A DNA stretch of 64,000 bases from the NCBI GenBank assembly GCA_002197995.1, contig NGZR01000006.1, positions 806,001 to 870,000 on the forward strand, given 5' to 3'. The notes beneath the pieces are model-generated. The model was not told the origin of the DNA. It ran no database searches and saw only the letters and a list, made by a program, of their open reading frames with translations. Of this stretch, positions 1 through 13,001 are shown piece by piece. Both the position numbers and the translations under genes were made by a program. The DNA is from Gaeumannomyces sp. JS-464. Taxonomy: Eukaryota; Ascomycota; Sordariomycetes; Magnaporthales; Magnaporthaceae. The first letter of the stretch is position 1; each line of letters opens with the position of its first letter.

Positions 1-1729
1 GCTGAATCTGCACATATCTACTCCTATCTCCGGGTCTTCTTATAACCATCATTGACTCGCCAAGTGATATGTTTGGGCACAGACCCAGCAGCGGCAATCG
101 GCGTAAAGCTAAGCGAGTAGTTTAAACTGCTGCCTGGTCTCGAGCCATGCCAATACCCCTGACGCAGGTGCAGTGGATGGCAAACAGCTAGAGCAAGGGG
201 TGGGGGCTGTGGACAACTGCCTTGCCTATTTTTGTTGCAGTGCGTCGGCAAACTTCATCGGCAGGAAGCGAAGCATGGAGAACAGCCCTAGCCATAGGCT
301 TGGAACACTGATACACTGCCCTATGTTCTTCCCCAAGCCCCTTGACTGGCCGGTTGAGGTCGGGTGTAACATTTGATAGAAATACTCGGAGCACAAGGCG
401 AGAGCGGTCGCATGAGCCCTGGAAGTGCTTTGAGAACGGCGTACGGACATTCCCGTGGCGCAAACCCAAGATTGCGATCGAGCCATGCGGTTTCCGTCAC
501 TTACTCAAGATGCCCTATCTACATCTCTACACCCTTGGAAGCAAAGCCGTCGAGAGATTGGTTACAGCACAGTGCTGCCTGGGCGCTCTTGCGAGCTCCT
601 AACCTGAAGACGGTCGGAGTAGCTCACCTTCTATTGGCCCCCAAGATCAGATCTGGTGATCAGTAATCTCCGCTGCCGTCGATGCTCAGCTGGGCGGGTC
701 TTGTCTGACTTTGATATTCCATTGATCCAGTTTTGTTTCCGTGCATGGAAAACGTGTGTGCGGATATGTAGCACGGCTTGCTTGGCTTTACATATTGTTT
801 TGAAGAGGAAGGCAGGTGGCAATGATTTGCTCACTGATAGATCACATCCTCGTAGACATTGTGACCACAGCGTTCCGCCGCATCTGAGCCTCAACCCGTC
901 AACACAGCAAAATCAAAGAAAATTTTCTCGACGAGCCCTCGCATCATTCTGTAACTCCAAATAGCGGCACCTGGCCCTTCGCGCCAGAGCCGAACCGCGT
1001 GGTCGCGCAGTCCGGGGGTTGGATTGCCAACAACAAGCGCGATGATCTGATCCCACCCGCCCACCAACTCTATTGCCAGACAAGATCTAGAGGGCCAAGG
1101 ATGTAGATTTGGAAGGGCGCGGTAAGCAGGGCTGCAGGAGGCTAGCCGTTTGGCGGTCAGTGGAAACAACCCGATAGGAGGCCATCCGACGATGTCATGG
1201 CATAACGGCTCGGTGAGGAGGGCCGGGCGGCCACTGCCACTGGCTGATCAGCGCCAAGCTGCATAGAATGAACTGATTCTCCAAGTTACCAGGAGAGGCA
1301 AGCCAAAGGGGGTGGGAAAGAGCCCAATTTAGGGGGCCGGCATGGTTTTAGTGCTGACTAGCCGCTCTCTCGTAGAATCCGGGGGTGCGGTTGGTCAATG
1401 GCTTAGGGCGCCAGGCTGTCCCACTTGGCAGATTGTCGTCAAGCTTCCAGCCCGTCGCCAGCGGATCTGGCTCCCCACACATGCCAGGCAGCCAAATACC
1501 GAATATGGCACGGGTTTTTTGTTTCTATGTTTGCACTAGATAATACAGATAAGCTACGGAAAGGTTACAATGCAACGCTTGCCGAGATGTCGAGCCGGGC
1601 GGGCAATACAGTCGTACTATGATAGGTCGTGTTTATTTTGACCAGGCACGCTTGAAGCCGCAATTGGCAACGATAACCCTTCCTTCCTCTTTAGCATGGG
1701 TTACTCTTTCGTCCAATCGCATGTAATCT
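1..1729. other. no supportable gene (left edge)
   Basis: I find no open frame here with protein-like composition, a plausible start or splice pattern. All frames are short and broken on both strands. The right part should hold the 3' untranslated region of the thioesterase gene that ends at 1730. No repeat or RNA gene was recognised. Confidence 0.5.
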
Positions 1730-2834
1730 CTACAGCTCCGGCTTGGCCTCAGACGGCGCGTCCGGCAGCGGAGGCAACCTCGTCCCCAAAAAGGCCTCCA
1801 CGTCGTCGAGCTCCTCCAGACATGCCGAGTGGCCCATGCTGTCGCATTTCAAATAAAGAAGGCGTGTCAGCATTTCAGCCTATCCGCTCACGTGCTACAG
1901 ACGAGCAGATAGTCAGAGTAAAGTAAACAGAACGTACGGGTATGTTCGCATGGTGACGTTGTAGCCACTGTCCTTGAGCATGCCGTGTGAGAGCATGCCC
2001 ATGGCGGTGGGCACAACGACGTCCTGTGTGCCATGTGCCATGAAGATGGGCGTGTCCTGGTTGAACTCGGGGTCGGGAAGCAGCTCCTTGAACTTGGGCG
2101 ACAGGAGAAGGTATGCCGACAGCCCCACGATGCCCGCCAGCTTGACCTTGGCGGTGAGCCCCGAAAAGATGGAAATGGCACCTCCTTGTGAGAACCCGCC
2201 AAGTACGATACGGTCCGCGGGGATGCCCGAGTCGATCTCCTGCTGGATCAAGCTGTGGAAGTGCGCCTGGCTGACCTTGATCCCGGCCTCGTCCTCGTTT
2301 TCGCGCAGGCTCTCGGGGGTCCCGTCGAGGCTAGCCTGAAGGCAAAACAATAATACACGCGTCTGTGTCAGGATGGAGAAGAGGCGCAGCAGGATCTCGA
2401 CCCTGCGCTCATTGGAGGCTCGTATCATACACGAGAAGATCTACTTACGATGTCGTACCAACCGGGCATCATCATGCCACCCTATTAATGGTGTAGTAAT
2501 CAACCCCGAGAGTTAGCCGACGGGGAAAAGGTAAAGTCTAGAAGTGAAGTGAGCACAGCACCGCCGCTGATGCCATCATCACACAAGCAAAAATGCGCCG
2601 CGTGTGACCCGGGCGAGCGATACACTGCAGAGTTGCACTTACGTTGCAGGTGATGGGGATGGACGGCGCATGCGGCAGGATGAACTTGACCTGTTCCAGC
2701 TTTGACCTCCGCCGCCAGTTCTCGACTGCCGAGGCCCAGCCGTGACCGCTGTCGCCGAGGCCATGGACGAAGATGACGGTGGCGGTATGCCGAGCCACGG
2801 CCGGGAAGCGGAGGGGTGCTGCGTAGCTGGGCAT
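1730..2834 (-). CDS. acyl-protein thioesterase 1 (APT1-type serine hydrolase)
   Basis: Predicted cytosolic alpha/beta hydrolase that removes palmitate and other acyl groups from S-acylated proteins. Exons (minus strand): 2834-2643, 2481-2449, 2335-1938 and 1838-1730, together 732 nt and 243 residues, the usual family length. The start is followed by VIFVHGLGDSGHGW, the oxyanion-hole region. An 11-codon exon encodes GGMMMPGWYDI. The nucleophile elbow GFSQGG carries the catalytic Ser, HGTQDVVVP holds the acid Asp, and MGHSACLEEL carries the catalytic His. All joints use GT/AG and keep the frame, so the gene looks intact. The last junction (TACCC/GTACGT to CGACAG/C) is the least certain. It is transcribed divergently from the pectinesterase across about 1.1 kb. 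Confidence 0.93.
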
Positions 2835-3924
2835 GGCGACAGGGGAGATGAAGTGGGCAAAAAAGAAGGAAGCCTTGAGTAGAGGGGAGACTGAGAGGGG
2901 ACAAGGAAACCCGGCCCCTCACGATGCCCCGGGGATGGTTCAGCCAAATGAACGATCAAGAATACCGGATTGCAATTGTGACTCTGGGAGGGACCCAAGT
3001 ATATCTGATTGCGTCGCGATATGGTTGTCTAACACGGCGATTTCATGTCGTCAGCAAACCGTCTGGGCGTGGAAACGCAAGCACACGAAGGACCCACCAG
3101 CCCACCAACAGACAGGAAGCAGCATCACGTGAGCAGGCGCGACGAGTTTACGGCCTGAGTCCAGCCACATTGGCGCCACAGAGACAGTTGAGTTGAGCCT
3201 CCCCCAGAGATGGCCAAGTCCATCCTCCAGCACTGCAATCACGCAAAGGACCTCGCAGAGACCAGACCCCCGTCGCGTCGCGTGGGAGATAAGTATCGCC
3301 AAGACGCTGGAATTTACCAATTTATCCGCCAACTAGACGAGCTGCTGCTGAATTATTCCACAACTAAAGGCAGATCAGCCGCAGCTGCACGATGCCGCCG
3401 CCGCCAGGGAAACAAGGTCAGCGGAACCTCGCCTTCTTTAGTGTTTCCCCGCCTCGAAAGAAAAAAAAAGTAATCGAGACGGCGGCGGTCTGATATGCAT
3501 CCCTCCCATGGATGTGTTCTCTCTGGTCGAGCTGGCCGGCAAACAAACCGGGCTGCTCTTCTCCGCACTTTTGCATTATTTTCCAATGTTACTGTGGTCT
3601 TCTCGGTGGGGATCGCCAGTCCTAGGGGAAAGTGGGAAAAAGTCCACCAGTCGGTTGGCTGGGAGGCCAGTGGCCTGACGGAACGTCGTCGTCGTCGCAA
3701 GTGATTGCTTTCTCGCCTTTTTCCTTCTTGGCTCTGCCCGCCTTCGATCTACCGCGATGGTGACCTGCAGTCGAGCTGGTTATAAAGAGAACCAAGGTTG
3801 TCTCTCCCCAGATTTGCCCAGCTGCTTGGTCTTCACGCCTGCCCCCTGAGCCTGCCTTTCGTTGGCACCACCGCCCACCCCCGGTCTCGGCAGTCCCCAC
3901 CCCCGCAGCACCAGCATCCACACA
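2835..3924. other. divergent intergenic promoter region (thioesterase / pectinesterase)
   Basis: About 1.1 kb between two divergent starts. No coding potential is seen. It should carry the promoters and 5' leaders of both genes. A TATA box lies near its right end. Confidence 0.5.
3781..3786 (+). promoter_or_regulatory. TATA box of the pectinesterase gene
   Basis: TATAAA in the context GGTTATAAAGAGA, 139 bp upstream of the proposed ATG at 3925 and followed by a pyrimidine-rich leader. A TATA box at this distance is common in inducible fungal secreted-enzyme genes. Confidence 0.55.
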
Positions 3925-4991
3925 ATGAAGAGCCTCTCCGTCCTCCTCTCGCTGGCCACCGCGGTCCTGGCCGCCAGCCGACCAGCGCGCCGTCGGGCTG
4001 CATCACGGTCAGCAAGAGCGGCGGCAGTGCCGTTTCGCCACCACCAGGCCGCCGTTAACATCGCTTGTCGACCTCGTCGACGGCCGACCAGTGCATCTTC
4101 ATCGACCAGGGCACCTACAACGAGCAGGTCCTGGTGCCGTCGCGCAGGGCCCGCCTCAGCGTGTACGGCTACTCGACCGACACGGCGTCCTACGGCGGCA
4201 ACGGCGCCACCATCACGAGCAACAAGAGCCAGAAGGACGGCCTCTCCAACGACGAGACGGCGACCCTGCGCGTCAAGGCCGCGGGGTTCAGGCTGTACAA
4301 CGTCAACGTCAATAACGGCTTCGGCGAGGGCAGCCAGGCCGTCGCCCTCAGCGCCTACGTCGACAGCGGCTACTACGGCTGCCGCTTCACCGGCTTCCAG
4401 GACACGGTCCTCGCCAACACGGGCAAGCAGCTGTACGCCAAATGCCTGATCCAGGGCGCTACCGATTTCATTTTTGGCCAAAATGCCGCTGCCTGGTTCC
4501 AGAAGAGCGATATCCGCGTTCTCGGCAAGCCACTGGGATATATCACGGGTGAGTAGTAGTAGTGGTGTTTAGAGCACAGCTTATACACATGCCACGGCAA
4601 GACTAACACGCCTCCCCCCAAAGCCAACGGCCGCGACTCGGCCTCCAACCCGTCCTACTACGTCTTCAACTCGTGCAACATCCAGGCGGCGTCGGGCAAC
4701 AACGTCCCCGCGGGCGCGTACTACCTGGGACGGCCGTGGAGGGCCTACGCGCGCGTCGTGTTCCAGTACACCTCCATGACCAACGTCATCAACTCGGCCG
4801 GCTGGAGGATCTGGAACACGGGCGACGAGCGCACCAGCAACGTCCTTTTCGGCGAGGTCGGCAACTCGGGCGCCGGCTCCCAGGGCACCCGCGCCCGCTT
4901 CGCCACCAAGCTGAGCCAGGGCGTCCCCATCAGCACCATCCTCGGCGGCAGCTACCAGAACGAGAAGTGGTACGACGGCGCGTACATGTAA
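3925..4991 (+). CDS. pectin methylesterase (CE8), N-terminal part frame-disrupted
   Basis: Secreted enzyme predicted to de-esterify the methylated galacturonan of pectin. Exons 3925-4548 and 4624-4991, with donor G/GTGAGT and acceptor AAAG/CC. The right-handed beta-helix core is intact: QAVAL, GFQDT and DFIFG supply the catalytic Gln and two Asp, and LGRPWRAY supplies the Arg. The protein ends GSYQNEKWYDGAYM. The ATG opens a good signal peptide (MKSLSVLLSLATAVLA). Between residues ~16 and ~47 the conserved strings lie in different frames: the signal peptide in one, APSGCITVSKSGG in another, QAAVN back in the first, and STSSTADQC onward in the second. At least three small indels are therefore needed to read it through. 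It could be a pseudogene or a sequence-error artefact; other genes here show the same pattern. Confidence 0.85.
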
Positions 4992-5363
4992 AGGGGAAAG
5001 GCGGCAGCTTCCTAGAGCATGGCGAGAACATCCCGTGATTTCGAGCAGGAAAGGGGCCGTTTCCTTTCTAGGTTCTCACATTTCGCAATTGCACACACTT
5101 CACTTCTTTTGTTTATATTGCGCTGCTTTAATGCCTGGGTGCCTATTTTTGGCTCGCATGGCATGTAAGCCTCCTGTACATAGCTTCGCTTTACATATTG
5201 GTTGGAGCCGCTAGCGGCCCCCGGGCTGTAAACTTTCATCATGCGAACCGCTCCCCAATTTCCCAGCTCTGCCTGGATGGACCCCTGGATTAATCACCCA
5301 GCTGCCAATATCATCACCCTTGCCGTCGTTTTCATCCCATATGCGGACATTCGGACAAATAGG
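4992..5363. other. convergent intergenic region (3' ends)
   Basis: About 370 bp between the stop codons of two convergent genes. It should contain both 3' untranslated regions. No other feature was seen. Confidence 0.5.
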
Positions 5364-6960
5364 TTATCTCGGATCGCATACCGTGATAAATGGGGTGGCG
5401 ATTCCTGTGATGGGGCGCATGGTGTCAGTGGCCACCCGTCCGTCTCCACATCCGGCATATCCATGAACAGGGCGAAAAAAAAAGGGGCGAGGGAGGCGAT
5501 TCCAGGAACACAAAAAGGTCCTGGTGTGGAGTGCGGGAACCTACCCGAAAGAAACAACCGCCCAGTCTTGGCGTCGTGCACGACGGTCGTGGTGCCGGGG
5601 AGAACGTCCTTGTCCCTGTCCTCGATGATCTTGTCGGCCGTCAGGACCACCTCGCCACGCCCGCCCTCACCGGCGGCGGCGGACTTGCGGATGCGGAAGA
5701 CGGCGGAGCGGGGCCAGAAGTTGAGCGGGTCGCTCGAGATGGCCATGGCGTCGAGCGGCTTGGGGAAGGCGGCGACCCAGAGGCCGCCGTCGGCATCCTC
5801 GGAGATGTTGTCGACCGAGTGGCCGTCCATGTCGAGGAGGCCGACCCTCTCGAGCGTCCTCGTCGCCTTTCCCGACTTGTCTGTGACGATGACCTCCCTG
5901 TACGCGGTGATGGCCATGTCGCCGCTGGCCGGCACGTACACCAGCCCGTCGCGGGCGCGGTGGAGGCCGTTGGGGAAGCGGTGGCCGGCCGCGACCTCGT
6001 GGCAGCCCTCGCCCGAGCCCCGGCAGTAGGCCACGTTCCCCTGCGGGATGAACATGGCAAGTCGGGCTTTCTGTGCGAGGTGTATGGTGCGCGTTGGCCC
6101 GGGTTAGCGTCTGAAATGTGAGAATTTTCTAAAAATGGAGAACGAAAAATAAGATTTTACCAGCCCGGCTCTCTCCTTGCTCTCGTTGGTCACGTAGAAA
6201 CCATCCTCCACGTCCGTCCCAACCAGGGTCGGCCTGTTAGGCACCGTGATGCCGTCCTTGTCCGCAAAGGTGCGGACGTGCCTCAGCTCTTGCGCCTCGG
6301 GTCCCGTCTCAAAGACTTCGATGGTCGCGTTGGAGCCGACCTTCTTCTGGTCCAGCACAGCCCCCGTGGCCGGGTCGACCGAAGGGCCGTAGTTGGTGAG
6401 CGCGATGGTGACCTTGACCTGGCCGTCTTCCTGGACCTTGTCGGCGCCAGCGATACCGTTCATGAAGATCCTCCCTTCGTCGTTGCCGGTGTAGCCCTTC
6501 AGGGGCAGGACCCTGTGGACGAAGGAACCGTCGGGCTTGGGCTTGTCCAAGTCCAGGGCGATGATGGCGTCGATCCTGGAGCGGCCTTCCCAGTCCAATT
6601 TCTGCACGCTGGGAGAGATTACGCGGGGTCACATCGGAAACATGTCAACCTAGCCCGCGTCGCGGTGACGAGGTACCCCCATAGGACCATGAAGACTCAC
6701 ACCGGCGACCAGTGAGACCTCGCCTTCGGGTCCCCGCAGGCGAGGAACAGCTGCCTCGTGGCCTCGGACAGCCACATGTCCTCGCAGGCCCTGAGGCGCG
6801 GCTGCTGGTCGATGCGGCGGCACGTGTAGGGGAAGTCGCTGACGGGCCGGAGGACTCGCCCGTAGCCGACGGCCTTCCAGGTGAGCTGCAGGGTCGGGAA
6901 GATGGCGGCGACGAATGGCGACCAGGACGACGCCGGCGCCTTGAGCAGGATGCTGGCCAT
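5364..6960 (-). CDS. paraoxonase/arylesterase-like six-bladed beta-propeller hydrolase
   Basis: Member of the calcium-dependent lactonase/phosphotriesterase superfamily (paraoxonase, SMP-30 and strictosidine-synthase-like). The true substrate is unknown. Exons (minus): 6960-6701, 6608-6161, 6070-5545 and 5404-5364, together 1275 nt and 424 residues, a normal length for the fungal family. I chose the ATG at 6960, which gives a hydrophobic N-terminus (MASILLKAPASS). Family-like strings include CRRIDQQPRLRACEDMW, FYVTNES, SDxxYC-like QGNVAYC, GHRFPNGLHR (propeller His/Asn), DMDGHSVDNIS and the C-terminal TPFITVCDP. The last exon is only 41 nt and was found from its match to the family's terminal strand. 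All four exons join in frame, so this gene looks undamaged. It is convergent with the pectinesterase. Confidence 0.87.
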
Positions 6961-8240
6961 GGCGGCGGTGAGGGTTATAGATGTATGCAATTGATCTTAA
7001 GAGGATACCGGGCGGGTTTGGATCCGTCAGGTGTCGGGTTTTAGGGCTCTTGGGCGAACGGAGTGGGACCAGCAGATATTGAGGAGCCGGCTCGTCTTCT
7101 TTTAACGCCAATATCGCCGGCTAATGATATCACTCTTGGAGACACGGGGTATGGAGTTTTCATGCAGCAGGCCGGCCTAGTTATAACGCCGCTTATTTCT
7201 GGGCGAATGCGACCGCGGGTCGTAGAAAGCAGGGAAGATGGGTAGCACGACGATGATGGCTGACGACGCTGGAGGATTCTGCATGCGCCGTGAGGGGTAG
7301 GATCCTTCTGGGAATCCTCGAACGGAGCAAGCTGTGTTCACCTCGATGACGGTTTGCCGGGTGATATCGGAGCAACGTGTTGGTGCTCGTCAAAAATGGT
7401 CTTGCCCTCGATGAAGGATAAATGCTACCAATAGCACTAGATCGAGCCGACTCCCAAGCCCCGATCTAGCAATCTGGCACATGCGGGGAAATCGGCTAGC
7501 TCCCTAGTGCGGTAACATAGGCAAATCGACCTTATAGCACCAGACGCCGAGGCTTCTGAGCCATGACATGCCCTTGGAGTGATACTTTCAAGATCATGGT
7601 TCAGGTGGTGGAGAACTCGGCTGCCAAGCCCGCGAATCACGGGCCAGCTCAGCCCAGACTCGAGCGCCTCGATTATTGCGAAACCCGCTCTCGACGTGTT
7701 TCCAAGCCGCGTTCAAATTCTGTCGTGTCATGTCGCGACAGCTGCGGCTGCAGGTATTTGATGTCTCTCGCACGGGCAGGTCTGCGGCCAGTTGAGCAGC
7801 AGAGAGATGTGCAAGTAATACTATAGCTAAATAATACGGCACCAAGTCCCACCATTGCCTAGCTCAGTCCACGCGGCTCCTTTCCCCACGTGCATGCAAG
7901 GCCTTATCACAGAGTGTGGGCCCTCGGGTACCAAGTAAACAAACGAGCGGGACAAAGCTCGAGTCCATCGATTTCCAGCAACAGCGACGAGCCTGGCAGG
8001 GACCTCCTTGGTATGCGATCGGCCACATGGAAGCATCTTGTCCCTCGCTTTGATTCCCCTCTTTCCCCTCCGTCTGAGGGTCCTCTCCCGCCGCCTCGTC
8101 TGCCGGCCAAACGAGCCAAAGCCGTTGGGAGCCTGACCACCAAACGAGCCGATAAGCCCCGAAAAAAAAGAAAGAAACCAACATCCACAAACGAGCCGAG
8201 CTCATTCCAAAGCCCCTACGCAGCCCACAAACAATCGCCG
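6961..8240. other. divergent intergenic region (lactonase / Ivy1-like)
   Basis: About 1.3 kb upstream of both flanking genes. No coding region is supported. It presumably contains both promoters. The 200 bp before 8241 are rich in AAACGAGC-like repeats (three ACGAGC/ACGAGCC occurrences), which I could not match to a known site. Confidence 0.45.
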
Positions 8241-9949
8241 ATGGCAACGACATACGCCGCCGTCGGCGTCGATGCCAACGACACGAACCGCCCGCTCTCG
8301 CCGTCCCAGTTGCCGCCCGTCCCGACCTCGCCCGCCATGAGCTTCGCCTCGACCGCGAACCCGCTCTCGGCCTACGCCGCCCTGCCGCCCCCGCCCCCGC
8401 CCCGGCCCGCACACACGGTCCTGACAAAGGCCGACCTCGACGCCTCCCAGGCCGCCTACTCGGACCTCCTCGCCACCGCAAAGGCCTACCGCCAGGCCCT
8501 CGCCGCCCTCGGCACCGCCGCCTCCGCCTTTGGCGGCGCCCTCGAGGCCTGCGCCCGCCTCAAGGAAGCCCGAGCCCCGGCCCTGGGGCCCACCGGCGGC
8601 GGAGCTGCCACCGACACACAAAGTAGCACCCTCGGCGGCGGCGGGCCACCAGCCTCGATGAGCGCGTCCTTCACGGCGCACTCGTCGGCCCCCGCCACGG
8701 CCGCGTCGTCCTGCACGGCGGACCAGCTGCTGGCGGCGGCGGGGCTGCAGCACCTGATCGCGAACCACAGCAGATCCTGGGCGAGACGGTGTACCGGTCG
8801 TTCGAGGTGCCGCTGCTGCACGAGCTCGACAAGTGGCGCCGCGACGTCGACGACGAGCAGGCCGCCTACGAGGCCGCGGCGCGCGCGCGGGGCGCGAGAT
8901 CCGGCGGCTGGAGAAGGAGGGACTGAAGCTGCACCGCCAGAATCGGCGCAGGGACGTGGCCAAGTTCAGGGGCCACCTGGTCGAGCTCACGGCCAGGCTG
9001 GACGGGCTGACGGCGCTGCACGCCGACCACGCGCGCGCGCTGCTGCGCGACGGGCAGGACACGAGCGTTAAAGTGCTGGACGCGGCGTGCGGCATCGCGC
9101 GCGCCGAGGTCGACATCTTTGAGAGCCTCGCCCGCAAGGGCTGGACCGGCGGCGGGCTCGAGGACCTGCTGGAGCGCGGCGCGGACCTGTTTGCGAGCGA
9201 CGGCGCCGGCGCGGTGACCTCGGCCACTGACGGCGGCAGCGGGTGGCGTGGCGGGCGGGGGCGGCGGTGCGGCAGGGCTGTATGGTGGCGGGACAGCAGG
9301 CGGCGGCGGCGGCGGCGGCGACGGCACGGGGAGCAAGCTGTTCAGCATCCTGCCGCCCAAGTCGATCCTGGCCGACTCGGCGAGCGAGGCGACGCGGCCG
9401 GGCCACCACCGCGCCGACAGCCTGCTGGTCGACGACGAGGAGCCGTACCAGAGCCTGGCGCGCGCCCTGTCGTCGGCTCAGCGCGGCCGCGGGGTGGTTG
9501 GGGACGGCGAGAGCTTCGTGTCGCAGTTCAACCAGTCGCGCGGCGTCCGGCCCTTCTCGCCCCAGCCCCAGCCTGTCGACCCGGACGAGCTGCCCATGGG
9601 CACCGACAGCAGCGGCCGCACCAGCCTCGCCGGGACCCCGGGGCCGTCGTCACGCCGCGCGGGCGACGACGGCGACGACGAGGAGCACGAGGAGCAGCAC
9701 CAGCACGAGGCGACGCTGATATCGTCGTCGCCGCCGCTGCTGGAGGAGCCGACGCCGAGGGCGTCCCGGATATTCAAGGTGCTCCACCACGACGGGGACG
9801 GGGCCGGGGGCGTGGGTGCTGACGCCGACGGGTCGGAGGACGGGGACCCGTGGCGCAACGAGCGGTCACCAGGGGCATCCGCCGGCGGCGGCAGCGGCAA
9901 GGATGGCGACAACGGAAGACAACAACACGATCACACCCAGGCACCATGA
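8241..9949 (+). CDS. Ivy1-like BAR-type phospholipid/Ypt7-binding protein (three apparent frame shifts)
   Basis: Resembles fungal Ivy1-like proteins, which are coiled-coil/BAR-type proteins. The yeast protein binds phospholipids and the Rab Ypt7 at the vacuole. The ATG at 8241 starts MATTYAAVGVDAND, followed by a Pro-rich leader and the helical domain: LDASQAAYSDLLATAKAY, ALEACARLKEA, then ETVYRSFEVPLLHELDKW, IRRLEKEGLKLHRQNRR and KWTG-like ARKGWTGGGLEDLL. A Gly-rich linker and acidic C-terminal tail run to the TGA at 9947-9949. The helical domain is split among three frames. Changes occur near 8,773 (one base missing in CCACAGCAG), near 8,893 (GGCGCGAGATC) and near 9,240 in a G-rich run. No splice sites explain these, so they are indels. 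Without them the protein would be about 570 residues. Confidence 0.72.
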
Positions 9950-12900
9950 CCCGACCGACGATCCCCGCCCCGCGATCGATCACCACAAGCGAGTGACTTC
10001 CCGCTCACTCGCTAATAGCCGTTGCAACGTCTTTTTTGCCGGTTTGGGCGCATTGGGGCTGCGTCACAGCATCTTGAACCTGGCCCCCATGGCCGTTATT
10101 GACGTGGTGACGAGCTATATCTCAGGGACCGGGGTGGACGCCGATACTGGACTGTTTTCAAGAACCAGGCATCATCTTCACCACTTTCCATCTAAATGTC
10201 CCCTCCGTTTCCCCACATCTTTGGAGCATTCCCATTGTATCGGCGTTGGATTTTCTACTGGTTATAGAAGCATCATGTGGACCTTGTGTTTTGAGTGCTT
10301 TCGCTTATCTTTTCGCTGTTCATGTTTCCCCGAGTGCGCATCAAGGGGACTTTTCTTTGCGTGGCCTCTGGTATTTTTGGATCGTGGCCCATGGGGCCCA
10401 TGTGCCGTCGTCTCCTTTTTCCCTCGCAGTGCTTTTTTCTTTTATTGAACGCATACTGCGTAGGTATATATGTCTGTCTATCTCAAACAAGAAACAAGCA
10501 GCTGCCACTATTCACAATCCTTGGCAGGCCTGAACTTAAGCAGCAGCATTTTCTCGATCAGAGCCGGGCCTCCGGTTCGGCGTCTGGCTCGGCGCCCGCG
10601 GGGGGTCACGTTACCTTGCGTTTCTGGCCGCGTGGCTTCGCATGTTTTTGAAAGGACTTGTCCCATACTTGCAGGCTTTGTAGTGGGGGAGATACATGGG
10701 AAAGAACCTAGGATCGGATCGATCGGGAATCTGTAGGGAAGTGTAAATCGATGGGATATGCACAGGGCGTAAAAGCTGCCGATGGGCATTGAGGGATGAT
10801 GGGCGGCGTACTACGTACAGCGTAAATCCGGGCCCAGGCACATCATGTGCTGCACCGAATAAATCGAAGGCTTCGTTTTGTTCTTTTTTCGCCGCTCTTT
10901 TTTTTCTTTCTTCTCCGTGCATGACCTCCATGATCCACCCATCGTCTGCTTCATGGTTCACACACATAACTAGAAATAGGTCTCCCGGACCTTGGAAAAC
11001 GACAACTTCTACCATGTATTTTCTATTTCGGGCCTGATGAGAACGTCAATTAGATTACCTGTCCAACCCGCCTCGACCGTGTTGCATTAGATTCCAAAAA
11101 GTCGCCTTGACCACCAGGTCGCACCAGATACGACGCCGGCAACCTAATCCCTTCTTCCCACACTCGGCTTCAGATCCAGGTAGGGGTGGTGTGGAAGGGG
11201 GCACCCTTGGCTATGTTCGGACTTGACCGATCGCATGGGTGTGTGTGGCCGACCATTCTTACTTGTTCCTTTTTTTTGGGGAAGGCATGGAGGGGCAATC
11301 AATGCCGCCGACCGACACGAGGTCTGCCGGGGGGTTTCTTACAACCTAGCACGAAAGGGAAAAGAGTTTAATCCGGCCGCCTCGACCCCTCCCAACCAAA
11401 TACGCCGATATGGGAGAGCGGGGAACTCTCCGCACCACTCCGCCAAACGACGTCGATCCAAAAGCGGCTGTGTCCCCCCAGGCACGCCAAAGATGGCAAA
11501 AGGGTGGCAAATTTGAGGAGGCCGCCTCAACCCGTGCACACAACATACACAGGACACATATAGACACACACATTCTCGGCCGCCCTCGCGAAACATTCGG
11601 CCGGGAGTGGCTGACTGGCATGCTTGGAGGGAACAAAACAGAAATAATCTCCGTTCGGGGCATGCCAAGTGCTGTTTGGACGCTCGCTTGCCCCCACGAG
11701 GGTTTTAGCAAAACAAAAAGCAATGGGATTAGAGTTGCAGGACTAGACGTCACGGTGGCATTGCAGTTCGACGAGGGGAGGGGCATGGTGGTACGGATTA
11801 GCCTTGGTACGGTTTCTGTCTGCGTTCGGCTCAAAATAGGCAAAAGGACGAAAAAAAAAAACCAAATCTGAGAAAAACATTAGGTGGCAAGGCCATACGC
11901 TCACACTCACTCTATGTAGTTATGAGATGTGTGAGCTTGGCCGTCCAGGTATCGTAAAAACGACTAGAAACAATAAGAAAAAAAAAGAGGAAAAAAAGAC
12001 AAGAGTCACAACGGGAAACAGTCCAAAAAATAAGGCGCTCACACACACTTTTTCTCGACGGCCAAAACATTGGGATGATGGATGAGTGGTGAAGAAAAAA
12101 AAACAGAGAGAGAGAAGACTGCAGAAAAGAAAAGGCAAGGCAGACAAAACGCAAAAGAGGTAAAGTAAGAAGAGGAAGGTTAGGGTAAAGCAGCTTTAGA
12201 TACTTGATGATGCGAGAAATGGTGTTTGCTCCCGTCCTTGTGGAAAAGACGAACCCAAACCCCGTTTGTTCAACCATCCCCCATCCATTCCTCCCATCCC
12301 CTTCTCGCGGCTCCCTTCCAAGCCGCAGCCCTCTCTCTCTCTGTTTAAAAAAACCAGCCCAGTCCATCATCTTGGTATCCAATGTCCCAGTCCGCCCTGT
12401 GCAACTCCGTTTGGTTTATGGATATGAAAATTCCCCCCCTTTGTACAAAAATGTTGGCCGGTACAAGACAACTCGGCCAACAGAAAAAAGAATGCGGAGA
12501 AAAGGATGAACAAGAAGGAATTGAGAGCGAGAGAAGAGAAGTTAAGAAAAATAAGAACAGAAAAGAAAAAAAAGGGTGTAAAAAGGGACAAAGTCCCCAA
12601 GGTAATGTTTGTTGCTTTGTTGTTTGTTTGTGTCGTCATTTCAATACGTCGCGAAACCGTTGGATGGGCTCGAAGTAATGTTCCTAGTGCGATGTGCTGT
12701 AGCGTAGAAACCACCGTTTCTCTTCTCTCCCTCAGGGTGCCCGGGTTGAGAACTCGCGCCGCGTCCGATGGGGTCCCTGCCCTTCCCACTCAACAGTCAT
12801 CAACACCCATTCATTCACCCCGACCCTAAAAACCCATCTCTTTTGTTGTTTTTTCCTCATATAAAATCTCCGTCATCCTCATGACTGCTGTCGAGAAGAC

Positions 12901-13001
12901 AATAATATCCCCCAGGGACCCATCATGAAAAAAATGAAAAAGTCGACACCGACGGCTTCGCGTAGGAGAAAGAGATAATGGGGGTTATAGATATTACCCG
13001 C
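9950..13001. other. 3 kb gene-free region with A-rich and pyrimidine-rich tracts
   Basis: No supportable gene on either strand. The frames present have compositional rather than protein-like content. From about 11,850 to 12,600 the + strand is purine-rich, with many A7-A10 runs that produce artificial Lys/Glu- or Phe/Ser-rich frames. It should include 3' untranslated regions of the converging Ivy1-like and lectin genes. Confidence 0.45.

Noticed and set aside
5241..6121. long plus-strand frames over the lactonase gene
   Set aside because: These are antisense shadows of GC-rich exons. The minus strand gives a fully spliced, motif-bearing protein.
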